Source: Siminovitchia thermophila
GTDB taxonomy: Bacteria; Bacillota; Bacilli; Bacillales; Bacillaceae_C
Direction of reading: 5' to 3'
DNA length: 64,000 nucleotides
Assembly: GCF_016909185.1 (NCBI RefSeq)
Contig: NZ_JAFBFH010000020.1
Span: 16,566 to 80,565, forward strand
Below the pieces are notes generated by a model. The model worked only from the letters and a program-made list of their open reading frames with translations. It did not search any database and had not been told where the DNA came from. Below, in pieces: positions 33,900 through 42,908 of this stretch (position 1 is its first letter; each line of letters begins with the position of its first letter). The position numbers and the translations under genes are program-made.

Positions 33900-35006
33900 T
33901 TAAGCACCTCTTTTACCAGATTCATGCTGTTTGTTTTGTTTTTCTCTTGTAAACCAGTAAGCTAGTGCAATGGCCAAAATACCCGCGGCTATTTTACTTA
34001 ATACAACAGCAGTAATCATATCGGGCCGTACTCCGCCGGTAAAACCCAAGTGATCTCCTAATGCCGCGGTTGCCGGCACCAGCCAAGCGGTATTGATGAC
34101 TTTTCCTCTTACATCCATATCTTTCATCATCTTATAAACCGGAATGCTATTCGCCATTGTAATGACAATGCCCGCCGCTCCAACAGCATTCATACCTAAT
34201 TTTTGGCCCGCTTTTCCCAAAGGCTTCTCCAAACCTTTCACTACCAAATGTAATATAGGAAAAGTTCCTAATAGGATAATCCCGATAAATCCTACAATTT
34301 CAATTCCATCCGATATGGGAGCCATTCCGGGTATAATTACTACGCCGGTTAACGATTCAAACGCGGCAGCCCCTAAACCGATCGTAATTATGATGACAAT
34401 CAATTTCCCAAAAATAAGCGCACCTTTGATGAACACTTCCGGGATAATCGCTAAGCCTACTATTAAAATAAGAGATAAAATCATGACCGGAATTAAGTTG
34501 ATAAAAATCATCTTGACATCAAAGCCGGCTATTAATCCACCGATTAATCCACCAAATGGGATCGTTACCATTCCAGCCAATAAGCCTTTAGCAAAAAATG
34601 GCCGATCTTCTTGCTCGATCAGTCCCAACCCGACTGGGATCGAAAAGACTAATGTGCATCCAAGCATTGAAGCTACAACCAAACCAGATAATAATCCCGC
34701 TTCTTCATTCACAGCCAATTCCATGGCCAATGGGTAGCCGCCCATATCATTTGCCAGAATAGAAGCGAACATTGCCGGATCGGCACCCATTACATCAAAG
34801 ATTGGAATAATGACCGGTCCCAATACACGCGCAATGACAGGAGTTAAGGTGATAATCCCAACCATTCCAAGGGCTAATGGGCCCATTGAATGAAAACCTT
34901 CTTCAAATTTCTCGCCGAGCCCAAATTTATTTCCAATAATCCTGTCAAGTGCGCCTAGGAGTAGGCCTATCGCCATGATCCAAATAATCAATTCATCAAA
35001 ACTCAT
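33900..35006 (-). CDS. eutH: EutH-family ethanolamine-type transporter
   Basis: 368 residues with about ten membrane helices. The run LANDMGGYPLAMELAV, IPFGGLIGGLIAGFD and HLGFTGGVRPDMITAVVLSKI are typical for EutH, the ethanolamine uptake protein of gut bacteria. None of the other ethanolamine genes (eutBC, eutD, shell proteins) is in the window. Instead it lies directly before a glycerol-kinase-like gene and shares its transcript, which points to import of another small alcohol. The ATG at 35006 is favoured by AGGGGG 8 bases upstream; an ATG 18 bases earlier has none. Confidence 0.85.
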   Translation of the reverse strand: MSFDELIIWIMAIGLLLGALDRIIGNKFGLGEKFEEGFHSMGPLALGMVGIITLTPVIARVLGPVIIPIFDVMGADPAMFASILANDMGGYPLAMELAVNEEAGLLSGLVVASMLGCTLVFSIPVGLGLIEQEDRPFFAKGLLAGMVTIPFGGLIGGLIAGFDVKMIFINLIPVMILSLILIVGLAIIPEVFIKGALIFGKLIVIIITIGLGAAAFESLTGVVIIPGMAPISDGIEIVGFIGIILLGTFPILHLVVKGLEKPLGKAGQKLGMNAVGAAGIVITMANSIPVYKMMKDMDVRGKVINTAWLVPATAALGDHLGFTGGVRPDMITAVVLSKIAAGILAIALAYWFTREKQNKQHESGKRGA

Positions 35007-35126
35007 GTGTATTCCCCCTAACATTCAAAGTAAAACAACATAAGAATAGTGCAGAAAAGGTGGATTCCTATTATGTTATTGTGTTTTAATAGCGGTTTTA
35101 TAATAACTTTATGTGCGCTTTCGTGT

Positions 35127-35155
35127 ATTATACTCCTTTATGCAAACGATTTCTA
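35127..35155 (-). promoter_or_regulatory. Promoter of eutH-kinase with a cre-like site
   Basis: On the minus strand TAGAAA and TATAAT (35132-35127) are spaced by 17 bases. TGCAAACGATTTCT (35141-35154, plus strand) matches the CcpA cre consensus at 12 of 14 positions and overlaps the -35 and spacer, a position expected to repress in the presence of glucose. An inverted CTATTA / TAATAG pair (35068-35073, 35087-35092) downstream could be the DeoR operator. Confidence 0.5.
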
Positions 35156-35177
35156 TGAAAAAGAAGGGAATAATAAA

Positions 35178-35214
35178 AAAAATCTACTCTTCTTATCAAT
35201 AAGAGTAGATTTTT
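35178..35214 (-). terminator. Terminator between deoR and eutH
   Basis: AAAAATCTACTCTT and AAGAGTAGATTTTT form a perfect 14-bp stem with a 9-base loop right behind the deoR stop codon. It may work in both directions. Confidence 0.9.
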
Positions 35215-35216
35215 AA

Positions 35217-35984
35217 TCAGTTTTTATAGCCTATTACTTTAATGCCTTCCTCTATATATTCTTGTGCGATCTTCTGGTTTAATTTGTCGTTTGTCACAAT
35301 GGTGTCTACGTCCCGAATAGAGCATACTTTTACTAGCGCTTTTATGCCAAATTTACTATGGTCGGCCACGGCAATGATTTGCTTCCCATTTTCAATCATT
35401 ATTTTTCTAACCCGTGTTTCTTCCAGATGATAATCTGTAATGCCGGTATCTTTTGTAATGCCGCCAACACCAATGATTGTTTTATCCACATTGAACTCTT
35501 TCATAAATTGTTCGGAAATAAATCCGGACAGAGCCAGTTCATTCGGCCGTAATATTCCACCGGGTAAAATGACTCGAAATGTTGGAACATTTACTAGTTC
35601 TTGTGCGATGGTCAGGCAGTTTGTAATAATGGTAAGGTTTTTTTTGTTCTTTAAGTGGCGGGCAACTTCCAAGGTTGTCGTGCCGAGGTCGATCATTAAT
35701 GTCTCTCCGTCAGAAATGAGCTCCGCGGTTTTTTTGCCGATCATTATTTTTTCTTTGGCATTTTTGGTAGATCGGGTATTATAAGAAGGTTCCGCGCCAG
35801 ACTTGCTTTGTAACACCGCTCCGCCGTATACCCGTTTTAACTTGCCTTCCTGCTCAAGAAATTCTAAATCTCTACGAACAGTTTCAATGGATACATTGAA
35901 TTTTTCACAAAGTTCGGGCACTTTGACGATTTTATTCAACTCTAACATTTCCATAATAATACTATATCGCTCTTGTGCTAACAA
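35217..35984 (-). CDS. DeoR-family transcriptional repressor
   Basis: 255 residues. N-terminal helix-turn-helix VKVPELCEKFNVSIETVRRDLEFLEQEGKLKRVYGGAVL, then the DeoRC sensor domain with MIDLGTTTLEVARHL, TNCLTIAQEL, ILPGGILRPNELALSG and GGITKDTGITDYHLEET. The family senses phosphorylated sugars or polyols. TTG start with AAGGGG 8 bases upstream. As first gene of the minus-strand cluster it likely represses eutH-kinase and the dehydrogenase genes, whose promoters carry DeoR-like repeats. Confidence 0.9.
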   Translation of the reverse strand: MLAQERYSIIMEMLELNKIVKVPELCEKFNVSIETVRRDLEFLEQEGKLKRVYGGAVLQSKSGAEPSYNTRSTKNAKEKIMIGKKTAELISDGETLMIDLGTTTLEVARHLKNKKNLTIITNCLTIAQELVNVPTFRVILPGGILRPNELALSGFISEQFMKEFNVDKTIIGVGGITKDTGITDYHLEETRVRKIMIENGKQIIAVADHSKFGIKALVKVCSIRDVDTIVTNDKLNQKIAQEYIEEGIKVIGYKN

Positions 35985-36393
35985 TTGGATTTCCCCTTTT
36001 TAGAACCTCGCTTTTTTGTCTGTTAGAAAAAGAATCATGTATGTGTGAATCAAGATGATGTTTGAAATTATGGTAACCCTTTTTTCAAGTATCGTCAATT
36101 TCGCAATAGATTTTAAGATGAAATGATAAAACATGCAAATCGGCGACACCTTTGTGGGGATACGAGATAAAAAGTCTTTAGGAGATTAGGATAACTGAAA
36201 AAATACTTCATCAAAAGGAACCATCGGCAAACGGCGGACAGCCACTTTTCCATGGGGAATCCAGTTTCCTGAAATTTTCTGAAAAGTGATTGTGCATATC
36301 GAGCAAATGTGATAAGTTTAAATGTAATCATGAAGTACAAACTGCATAATTAATTATCGGGAAAGGATTGCCTTCTTTGTAAGGGTGAATGAA
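35985..36393. other. Intergenic region between deoR and rpiR
   Basis: A likely deoR promoter is read on the minus strand: TTGACG (36098-36093) and TACCAT (36075-36070), 17 bases apart. On the plus side a perfect palindrome ATAATTAATTAT (36346-36357) lies about 35 bases before the rpiR gene and may be an operator. Open frames within the region have no support. Confidence 0.45.
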
Positions 36394-37239
36394 ATGACAT
36401 TAACGGAAATGATTCAATCTCACTATGGCCAACTGTCTAAAGGCCAGCAAAAAGTTGCCAAGTATTTTCTGGAACAACCAAGGGAATTTGTCGTTCATTC
36501 TGCCAAAGAGATCGGGGAGATAATCGGGCTAAGTGAGACGACCGTGATCCGGTTTTGCTACGCCATCGGCTTGTCAGGGTATTCAGAGCTGCAAAAAACA
36601 GTACGCGACCAAATTATTTATGAAAAAAGCAGTTTGTCCCACTACTATTCTTCCAAACGAGAGTTGGCGGATGGGCCCCGTTTTTTTGAGCAGATGATGG
36701 AAAAAGACCGCCAACTTATACAGGAAACGATCGTCCGTATAAATGAGGAAGATTTTAACAAGGCTGTTGACCGGCTAGTGCAAGCCGAGAAGGTGTATAT
36801 ATGCGGGCTGAGATCGTCATTTTCACCAGCCAATTGGTTTGCGTTTTCACTCGGCATTGTCAGGGAAAACGTTTATCTCATTCGGAGGGATACAGACGAT
36901 ATCTTGTCCGCCATTAGTGGAATGAATGCTGATTCCGTTTTCATTGCCGTTTCTTTTCATCGTTACATGAAGGAAACGTTTCATATTGCGGAAATGGCCA
37001 AAAGAAAGGGGGCGGCCATCATCGGAGTCACCGATTCTCCGCTTGCCCCGCTTCGGAACGTTGCCGATATTTTGTTGCCGCTTCATTCGACGGAAATGTC
37101 CACACTCGATATGACACCCGCCTTAATTTCTTTCATTAATGCCATTGTGGCGGGTGTAACCATCAAGGATAAAAAAGGCTTTGAAAAACGGAAAGAAGAA
37201 TATGACCAAATACACAGTGACGAGTTATTTTTCAATTAA
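36394..37239 (+). CDS. MurR/RpiR-family transcriptional regulator
   Basis: 281 residues. N-terminal HTH_6 domain (MIQSHYGQLSKGQQKVAKYFLEQP, SAKEIGEIIGLSETTVIRFCYAIGLSGYSELQ) followed by a SIS sugar-phosphate-binding-type domain (VYICGLRSSFSPANWFAF, GAAIIGVTDSPLAPL). The ATG at 36394 has AAGGG 8 bases upstream; an in-frame GTG 9 bases earlier overlaps it. The gene heads an operon with an acyltransferase and an N-succinylamino-acid racemase, so the ligand may be an amino-acid derivative rather than a sugar phosphate. Confidence 0.88.
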   Translation: MTLTEMIQSHYGQLSKGQQKVAKYFLEQPREFVVHSAKEIGEIIGLSETTVIRFCYAIGLSGYSELQKTVRDQIIYEKSSLSHYYSSKRELADGPRFFEQMMEKDRQLIQETIVRINEEDFNKAVDRLVQAEKVYICGLRSSFSPANWFAFSLGIVRENVYLIRRDTDDILSAISGMNADSVFIAVSFHRYMKETFHIAEMAKRKGAAIIGVTDSPLAPLRNVADILLPLHSTEMSTLDMTPALISFINAIVAGVTIKDKKGFEKRKEEYDQIHSDELFFN

Positions 37240-37263
37240 TCTTGGTAAAAAAGAGGGAATCAA

Positions 37264-38079
37264 ATGATCGAAATACGTACACTTCACACTATTCAGGAGT
37301 TACAGCTCATACAAAAGCTTGAAAAAAAGGTCTGGGGCATGGAGCCGATCCCAATCCATCAAACGATTACCGCCGTGAGAAATGGCGGACTGATGCTTGG
37401 GGCATTCGTTGATGGGGAGCTTGTCGGTTTCAGTTACAGTTTTCCCGGTTATGCCAATGGAAATAGCTTTCTATGCTCACATCTTCTTGGAGTTCACCCC
37501 GATTACCAGCATAGGGGAATTGGAAAAGCGTTGAAAGAAGAACAAAAGAAAGCCGCATTAAACAAGGGATATTCACTGTTGACATGGACATATGACCCGT
37601 TGGAAAGTAAAAACGCGTATTTAAATTTATCCAAATTGGGCGCCATTTGTTCCACTTATATTGAAAATTGTTATGGTGACATGAACGATTCATTGAACTC
37701 CGGCTTGCCGTCAGACCGTTTTAAATTGGAATGGTGGGTTGACCGGCAATTCCGTTTGCCAGACGGTGGAAAAGAATGGAGAATTCCTTGGGAATATGCA
37801 CAAAATGAAATGCCCAAACTGCCAAATATTGAACCTCATTTATCTGAAATAGAGGATTATGATCTCGTTTTTGTCCCGATCCCTGCCGCTTTCCAGCAAA
37901 TGAAACAGCAAGACAACATGCTCGTCATCAATTGGCGCATGAAAACGAGGACTATTTTTCAAACATTGTTTTCCAAAGGGTATGTGGCCATAGCGCTTGA
38001 GAAAGAGCAGGAAGGACCTGTCCATTATTATAAATTGGTTAAAAGAAAATTATTGGAGGCAGAAAAACATGCGAATTAA
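37264..38079 (+). CDS. GNAT-family acyltransferase of the amino-acid racemase operon
   Basis: 271 residues. The GNAT acetyl-CoA/succinyl-CoA binding motif A is [25 protein letters not shown], followed by [22 protein letters not shown], a pattern of the COG3375 group. In Geobacillus a protein of this group N-succinylates amino acids before the neighbouring racemase acts on them. Same order here. The gene overlaps the racemase by 11 bases. The C-terminal 100 residues (from about residue 155) exceed a minimal GNAT domain. Confidence 0.8.
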   Translation: MIEIRTLHTIQELQLIQKLEKKVWGMEPIPIHQTITAVRNGGLMLGAFVDGELVGFSYSFPGYANGNSFLCSHLLGVHPDYQHRGIGKALKEEQKKAALNKGYSLLTWTYDPLESKNAYLNLSKLGAICSTYIENCYGDMNDSLNSGLPSDRFKLEWWVDRQFRLPDGGKEWRIPWEYAQNEMPKLPNIEPHLSEIEDYDLVFVPIPAAFQQMKQQDNMLVINWRMKTRTIFQTLFSKGYVAIALEKEQEGPVHYYKLVKRKLLEAEKHAN

Positions 38080-39175
38080 GGAAGTTACATTGCGTCATAT
38101 GCAAATGAGGCTGAAGTTTCCATTTACAACAAGCTTTGGGACACTCCAGAACAGAGATTTTATTTTACTTGAAGCAAAAGATGAGAACGGCCGCAGCGGC
38201 TGGGGTGAATCAGTTGCTTTTCATTCTCCTTGGTACAGTGAAGAAACAATGAAAACAAACTGGCATATACTGGAGGACTTTTTAATTCCGACTTTATTAG
38301 ATCAGGAGATCAAACATCCCGACGAAGTTTCAGAACTTTTTTCCAATATCCGCAAAAATAACATGGCCAAATCAACGCTTGAAGGCGCAGTATGGGATTT
38401 ATACTGTCAAGAACAAGGGATTTCTCTTGCGGCTGCGCTTGGCGGACAAAAATCAAAAATCGAAGTCGGTATCAGCATCGGCATCCAGGATACTGTTTCG
38501 GATCTTTTGCGCTTGATCGAAGGGCATGTTGAAGAAGGTTATAAAAGAATGAAAGTGAAAATCAAGCCCGGTTGGGACGTTGATGTCATGAGGGAAGTGA
38601 GGAAAGAGTTTCCGGACGTTCCATTAATGGCTGATGCCAATTCAGCCTATACTTTAAAAGATATTAATACGTTAAAAGCGTTGGATGAATTTGAATTAAT
38701 GATGATTGAACAACCTTTGGCTTCCGATGACATTATCGATCATGCCCGGCTACAAAAAGAAATCGCAACTCCCGTTTGCCTTGATGAAAGTATTCATTCT
38801 TATGAAGATGCGAGAAAAGCGATTGAGTTGGGGAGCTGCCGGATCATTAATATTAAAATTGGCCGTGTGGGAGGGCTGAGCGAATCCAAACGCATTCACG
38901 ATTTGTGCCAAAGCCATGAAATTCCTGTATGGTGTGGCGGCATGCTGGAATCGGGAATCGGACGAGCTCACAATGTGGCATTGACGACATTGTCAAACTT
39001 TACATTGCCTGGTGATACAGCCGCTTCTTCCCGTTATTGGGAAACAGACATTATCAAACCGGAAGTGACTGTTAAAGACGGTTATATTTCCGTTCCCGAA
39101 AAACCAGGAATTGGGTACGAACCGGATTTGGAAGCGATCGACCGTTTTACAATGGAGAAAAAAACGTTTTCGTAA
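38069..39175 (+). CDS. menC: N-succinylamino-acid racemase / o-succinylbenzoate synthase family enzyme
   Basis: 368 residues, enolase superfamily. Catalytic features: [15 protein letters not shown] KxK motif (seen as RMKVKIKPG), metal ligands in [18 protein letters not shown] and CLDESIHS, and the second Lys in [11 protein letters not shown] capping domain precedes the barrel. Enzymes of this type either make o-succinylbenzoate (MenC) or racemise N-acyl amino acids. Linkage to an acyltransferase and absence of men genes favour the racemase. Start at 38069 by GGAGG at 38054-38058. No desuccinylase of the M20 family follows, so the pathway is incomplete in this window. Confidence 0.88.
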   Translation: MRIKEVTLRHMQMRLKFPFTTSFGTLQNRDFILLEAKDENGRSGWGESVAFHSPWYSEETMKTNWHILEDFLIPTLLDQEIKHPDEVSELFSNIRKNNMAKSTLEGAVWDLYCQEQGISLAAALGGQKSKIEVGISIGIQDTVSDLLRLIEGHVEEGYKRMKVKIKPGWDVDVMREVRKEFPDVPLMADANSAYTLKDINTLKALDEFELMMIEQPLASDDIIDHARLQKEIATPVCLDESIHSYEDARKAIELGSCRIINIKIGRVGGLSESKRIHDLCQSHEIPVWCGGMLESGIGRAHNVALTTLSNFTLPGDTAASSRYWETDIIKPEVTVKDGYISVPEKPGIGYEPDLEAIDRFTMEKKTFS

Positions 39176-39182
39176 GGTTCTG

Positions 39183-39210
39183 AAGGAGAAAAAATGTCTT
39201 TTTTCTCCTT
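39183..39210 (+). terminator. Terminator after the racemase gene
   Basis: AAGGAGAAAAAA and TTTTTTCTCCTT pair perfectly around a 4-base loop, 8 bases after the stop codon. Confidence 0.88.
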
Positions 39211-39253
39211 ATTTATCAAATTGACAAAAGATTCAAAAAAAGGAGAGTAATGG

Positions 39254-40333
39254 ATGAAAAAGAGTATTCATATAGGGGGAGCATTTATCGGGCTCATTGT
39301 AGGCGCGGGCTTTGCTTCCGGCCAAGAGATATTGCAGTTTTTTACAAGTTTTGGCTGGCCGGGAATAATCGGGTCGGCAGTAGCCACTTTCTTGTTTGCC
39401 TTTTTGGGCATGAATCTTACACAGCTTGGATGCCGGCTGCAAACGAAATCTCATAAGCGGGTCATTTACCACATTTGCGGCAAGTATATTGGTCTTGCTG
39501 TTGATATTATCATGACATTCTTCTTGTTTGGAGTTACGGTAGTGATGTTTGCTGGAGCGGGTTCCATTTTCGAGCAGCAATTCGGGGTACCAGGCATTAT
39601 TGGCAATATAATCCTTTCGTTCATAACTATTATGGTTGTTTGTCTTAATATTGAAAAGGTAATTTCTGCAATGGGTTTGGTTACGCCGTTTTTAATTTTG
39701 GCGGTCATCGTTATTGCTATCTATTCCTTGTTAACAATGGACGGAACCTTCGCTCAAATGCAGGAAGTTGCCCATTCTCAAAAACCGGCTGCAACTCATT
39801 GGTTGTTAGGGGCTTTTTTATATGTGTCCTATAATATTGCGGCTGGTGCGGCGATGCTTGCCGTGATGGGGGGAGCTGCGACAGATGAGAAGACTGCCGG
39901 GATTGGCGGAATGATTGGCGGGATCGGTTTGGGAGCATTAATTTTTTTCATTAATATTGGGATGTTTGCCAAACTTGATACCGTCTCTGGCGCGGATATG
40001 CCGATGCTTTATTTGGCTAACGAAATATCCCCGATTTTTGGCGGCATAATGTCGATAGTCTTGTTAGGGATGATTTTTAATACTGCGGTCGGGATGCTTT
40101 ATTCATTCACGGCGCGGATCAGTCCAATCGATACACCAAGATTCAAAACCTTGGTAGTCGCTTGCGGAATCGCCGCATTTGCTGCCAGCTTTGTAGGATT
40201 TACGACGCTTGTCGGCACAGTGTACCCCGTTATGGGTTATCTTGGATTTACACTTATTGCGGCAATCATCATCGCGTGGTTTAGATGGAATAAACGTCCC
40301 AAAGATCGAGATGTGAATATACTTTCATCCTAA
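39254..40333 (+). CDS. ykvI: YkvI-family LeuT-fold membrane transporter
   Basis: 359 residues with about ten membrane helices. The N-terminal GGAFIGLIVGAGFASGQEILQFF is the characteristic unwound-helix signature of YkvI proteins, which are distant relatives of LeuT-fold amino-acid permeases. Further conserved parts are GAFLYVSYNIAAGAAMLAV and GMIFNTAVGMLYSF. The substrate is not established. AGGAGAG precedes the ATG. A terminator separates it from the racemase operon, but a shared amino-acid role is plausible. Confidence 0.88.
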   Translation: MKKSIHIGGAFIGLIVGAGFASGQEILQFFTSFGWPGIIGSAVATFLFAFLGMNLTQLGCRLQTKSHKRVIYHICGKYIGLAVDIIMTFFLFGVTVVMFAGAGSIFEQQFGVPGIIGNIILSFITIMVVCLNIEKVISAMGLVTPFLILAVIVIAIYSLLTMDGTFAQMQEVAHSQKPAATHWLLGAFLYVSYNIAAGAAMLAVMGGAATDEKTAGIGGMIGGIGLGALIFFINIGMFAKLDTVSGADMPMLYLANEISPIFGGIMSIVLLGMIFNTAVGMLYSFTARISPIDTPRFKTLVVACGIAAFAASFVGFTTLVGTVYPVMGYLGFTLIAAIIIAWFRWNKRPKDRDVNILSS

Positions 40334-40356
40334 TGGAACGTTTTACGAACATTGAA

Positions 40357-40485
40357 GGGGCTGTGTAAAAAGTCCAACTTAAAGTAAATCCAGTAAAAAA
40401 TGTAAAGCCCAAGAATGTTGATTTTACAGCATTCTTGGGTTTTTTAAAAAAATTTCAAGCTGAAATTATGCTTTTTGGACAGCCC
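40357..40485 (-). repeat. Dispersed terminator-like repeat family 2, copy 3 (inverted)
   Basis: GGGGCTGTGTAAAAAGTCC end, central CCCAAGAATG / CATTCTTGGG hairpin with T-run, CTTTTTGGACAGCC end. It lies between the converging ykvI and glycosidase genes and can terminate ykvI transcripts. Confidence 0.88.
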
Positions 40486-40606
40486 TAGCTAAAGATCATA
40501 TTGCCGAAACCGCTCTTTTGGTATCACCCGATTTAACTGGCGGTAAGCTAGATAAAGGGAGATCATTTTACAGTAAAAGCCCAACTATTAGTGGACCCAA
40601 TCTCAC

Positions 40607-42028
40607 TTAATGGCAGTTTCGCTTTATGATTGTAAAATTGGCATCCAACACCGGCCAATTCTGCGGGAAAGCCTGCCCAAGCACCCAATAGGCAATTCCG
40701 CGGAGGCCATATTCCTTTACCGTGTCGTACTTTGCCTGTACACTGCGGGCATCTTCAAACCACACTTCATGCTGTTGGCCTGTTTCGTCTGTATAACGGA
40801 AAAAGGGAGATTGGTAGGTTTCGTGATAATGGATAGAGGCACCGTACTTGACCGCAAGGTCGACCGCCTCTTCCGGGGAAACTGTTTTAGCAAATGTTCC
40901 TTCTTCCCAAGGTATTTTCCAATCACGTCCATACAGCGGTACGCCCATAAGAATTTTGTGGCGGGGAATCGCCGTAACCGCATAATCAAGAACTTTTCTT
41001 ACTTCATTAATGGGTGCGATGGCCCATGGCCTTCCGCCAGCCCATCCCCATTCGTAAGTCATAATTACTACAAAGTCGACGATTTCTCCGTGCGCAACAT
41101 AATCATGTGCCTCATATAGCAGTCCTGGCTGATCCCCCCTGATTTTCGGCGCGACCGCGGTTGAGACCAAGTATCCTTCCGGCCGTAATCGTTCAACCAC
41201 ATTCCTGAGGAAGCGATTGTAACGTTCGCGATCTTCCGGATAGACATATTCAAAGTTAATATTGATCCCCATATATCCTTTTTCTTGAAGCAACGTTTGA
41301 ATTTGGGTGATCACTTTATTTTGAATGTCCTCGTTTCGGAGGACAAGGGCCGCTCGATCGGAACTAAACGTATTTCCGTCAATATTCGTAAGGACAAGCA
41401 GCGGAGCAACGTTTCCGTTCTGAGCCGCTCTTATAATGCGGTCGTCCTTTAAAGGAGAAATCCGGCCATCTTCCAGCACCGTATGACTGAACGGGCTGAT
41501 ATAAGTTAAATAGGGTGAAAGTGATGAAACAAGGTTTACACCTTTTTGCCCCATATTAGTAATGTAGGCATTTACTTCGATCGCTCTCTTCGGCTTTTTT
41601 GGAATCCTTAGCCATTGTCCCACTTGGATCATGTCCGGGGTTTGAATGTGGTTGGCCTGAACAATGGCAGAAACTGTTGTCCCATAGTGTTTTGCAATGG
41701 CTGACAAGGTTTCCCCCGGTTGAACAATATGATACCGAACAGGAATGGTTATTATTTGGCCAATATACAAATTCGTTTGTTCAGTCAGATTGTTGGCATT
41801 CATGATTTCTTGTAAGGGCACACAAAAACATTTAGCGATTGACCAAAGTGTATCACCGTGTTGAACGACATATTGATGATAGGGTGTCGGAATCACCAAT
41901 GCTTCACCTGGCACCAACCTGTTTGGATCTTTCAAGCCGTTCACGGCAACAATTTGGTCGATCGTTGCCCCATATTTTCGGGAGATGTTCCAAAGCGTGT
42001 CACCGCTTTTTACAACATGGATTTTCAT
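40607..42028 (-). CDS. LysM/GH18 spore peptidoglycan glycosidase (SleL/YaaH-like)
   Basis: 473 residues. Three LysM domains at about residues 2-47, 51-96 and 98-143 (HVVKSGDTLWNISRKYG, YVVQHGDTLWSIAK, HIVQPGETLSAIAKHYG) bind peptidoglycan. A GH18 barrel follows (YISPFSHTV, FVVIMTYEWGWAG, KILMGVPLYGRDW, GIAYWVLGQ). There is no signal peptide, as usual for mother-cell-made spore proteins. SleL and YaaH of other bacilli have two LysM domains, so one is extra. The catalytic strand reads GININFE: Glu260 is kept but the Asp two residues before it is Asn258, which may lower or change activity. GAGGTGA precedes the ATG. Confidence 0.85.
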   Translation of the reverse strand: MKIHVVKSGDTLWNISRKYGATIDQIVAVNGLKDPNRLVPGEALVIPTPYHQYVVQHGDTLWSIAKCFCVPLQEIMNANNLTEQTNLYIGQIITIPVRYHIVQPGETLSAIAKHYGTTVSAIVQANHIQTPDMIQVGQWLRIPKKPKRAIEVNAYITNMGQKGVNLVSSLSPYLTYISPFSHTVLEDGRISPLKDDRIIRAAQNGNVAPLLVLTNIDGNTFSSDRAALVLRNEDIQNKVITQIQTLLQEKGYMGININFEYVYPEDRERYNRFLRNVVERLRPEGYLVSTAVAPKIRGDQPGLLYEAHDYVAHGEIVDFVVIMTYEWGWAGGRPWAIAPINEVRKVLDYAVTAIPRHKILMGVPLYGRDWKIPWEEGTFAKTVSPEEAVDLAVKYGASIHYHETYQSPFFRYTDETGQQHEVWFEDARSVQAKYDTVKEYGLRGIAYWVLGQAFPQNWPVLDANFTIIKRNCH

Positions 42029-42171
42029 CTATGGTCACCTCAAATAGGCGAATCAATCTCTTTTACCATATTCAAAGCAAAGATTTTGTGTCACTAAAAA
42101 AGGGGAATATGATTTTTTTAAGAAAAAGTGAGGCCGAGCCACAACTAAATCAACTGAATAAAAAACGAACA

Positions 42172-42336
42172 ATAAAGTGAAACTTCATTCAAGGAATGCT
42201 TTTCTCCTTGAATGTTAGTTGAACCAATCGGGCATTTAGGTGCCGTTATCTCCCACTTGGCCCTTTTGTATTCACTCAAGATATTGAAGTGGGAGTCTTA
42301 CGGCACCTTACGTGCGGGATAAAGTGAAACTTCATT
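42172..42336 (+). repeat. Dispersed structured repeat family 1, copy d plus a partial copy
   Basis: A full copy runs from 42172 to 42318. It is followed directly by the first 18 bases of another copy (to 42336), the same junction as between copies b and c. The first hairpin is CATTCAAGGA / TCCTTGAATG, different in sequence from copy b but still paired. The gap 42029-42467 holds nothing else except a terminator. Confidence 0.9.
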
Positions 42337-42420
42337 ATTTGCTTATGTCCCAGCCTCCGGTATTCAAAGAGCCGCAAGGGGTTTGTGAAACCATAAACTC
42401 AAAACAATGCAATATAAAAA

Positions 42421-42450
42421 AAGGAGCTATAGTAATGTCTATAGGCTCCT
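42421..42450 (-). terminator. Terminator of the AbgT-OsmC transcript
   Basis: AAGGAGCTATAG and CTATAGGCTCCT pair with one bulged base; on the minus strand the stem is followed by seven T. It lies 17 bases after the osmC stop codon. Confidence 0.75.
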
Positions 42451-42467
42451 CTATGGTATAAGGAAAA

Positions 42468-42881
42468 TCATTGTTCCACACCGTTTAAAATTAGTTTGTA
42501 AAAAATATTCGCTTTTAAAGATGCTGATACAGTACAATATTTTTCTTCGCCTAACCGGATGGCCCGCCACACTTTCTTTGGGGTAATCTCACCATTAATG
42601 TTAAATGTCACTTCAATATCCGTAAACTCTTTGGGGGTTTCTTCCGCGCGTAACCCATGTGTGACAATTTCGATATGATTGATCTTATCCAAATAAGGTT
42701 TTAAAATCATTGTGACATCAATGCCGATACAGCCGGCGAGTGAGCCCAAGAGCATTTCTGTCGGAGTGGCGCCTTTTTCCCTTCCGCCGTACGCCTTTGT
42801 GGCATCCATCCGGATCTCATATCCAGAGTCACCCACTGCGGTAAATGCCCGGCCGCCTGTCCATTTTGTAATTACCCGCAT
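42468..42881 (-). CDS. OsmC-family protein
   Basis: 137 residues. The two peroxidatic-type cysteines are in LLGSLAGCIGIDV and EEKYCTVSASL, in the usual spacing for the OsmC/Ohr/YhfA superfamily. Members reduce organic hydroperoxides with thiols, although YhfA-like ones are of unknown function. It starts 27 bases after the AbgT transporter gene and is probably co-transcribed with it. Confidence 0.85.
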   Translation of the reverse strand: MRVITKWTGGRAFTAVGDSGYEIRMDATKAYGGREKGATPTEMLLGSLAGCIGIDVTMILKPYLDKINHIEIVTHGLRAEETPKEFTDIEVTFNINGEITPKKVWRAIRLGEEKYCTVSASLKANIFYKLILNGVEQ

Positions 42882-42908
42882 ATCAACGATCCTTTCTACT
42901 TTAAGTGG

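Noticed and set aside
34144..34737. Long plus-strand open frame opposite eutH
   Set aside because: Antisense shadow of a membrane protein gene with low-complexity composition and no ribosome binding site.
33900..35006. Ethanolamine utilisation operon
   Set aside because: EutH occurs alone; no ethanolamine ammonia-lyase, shell protein or reactivase gene is in the window.
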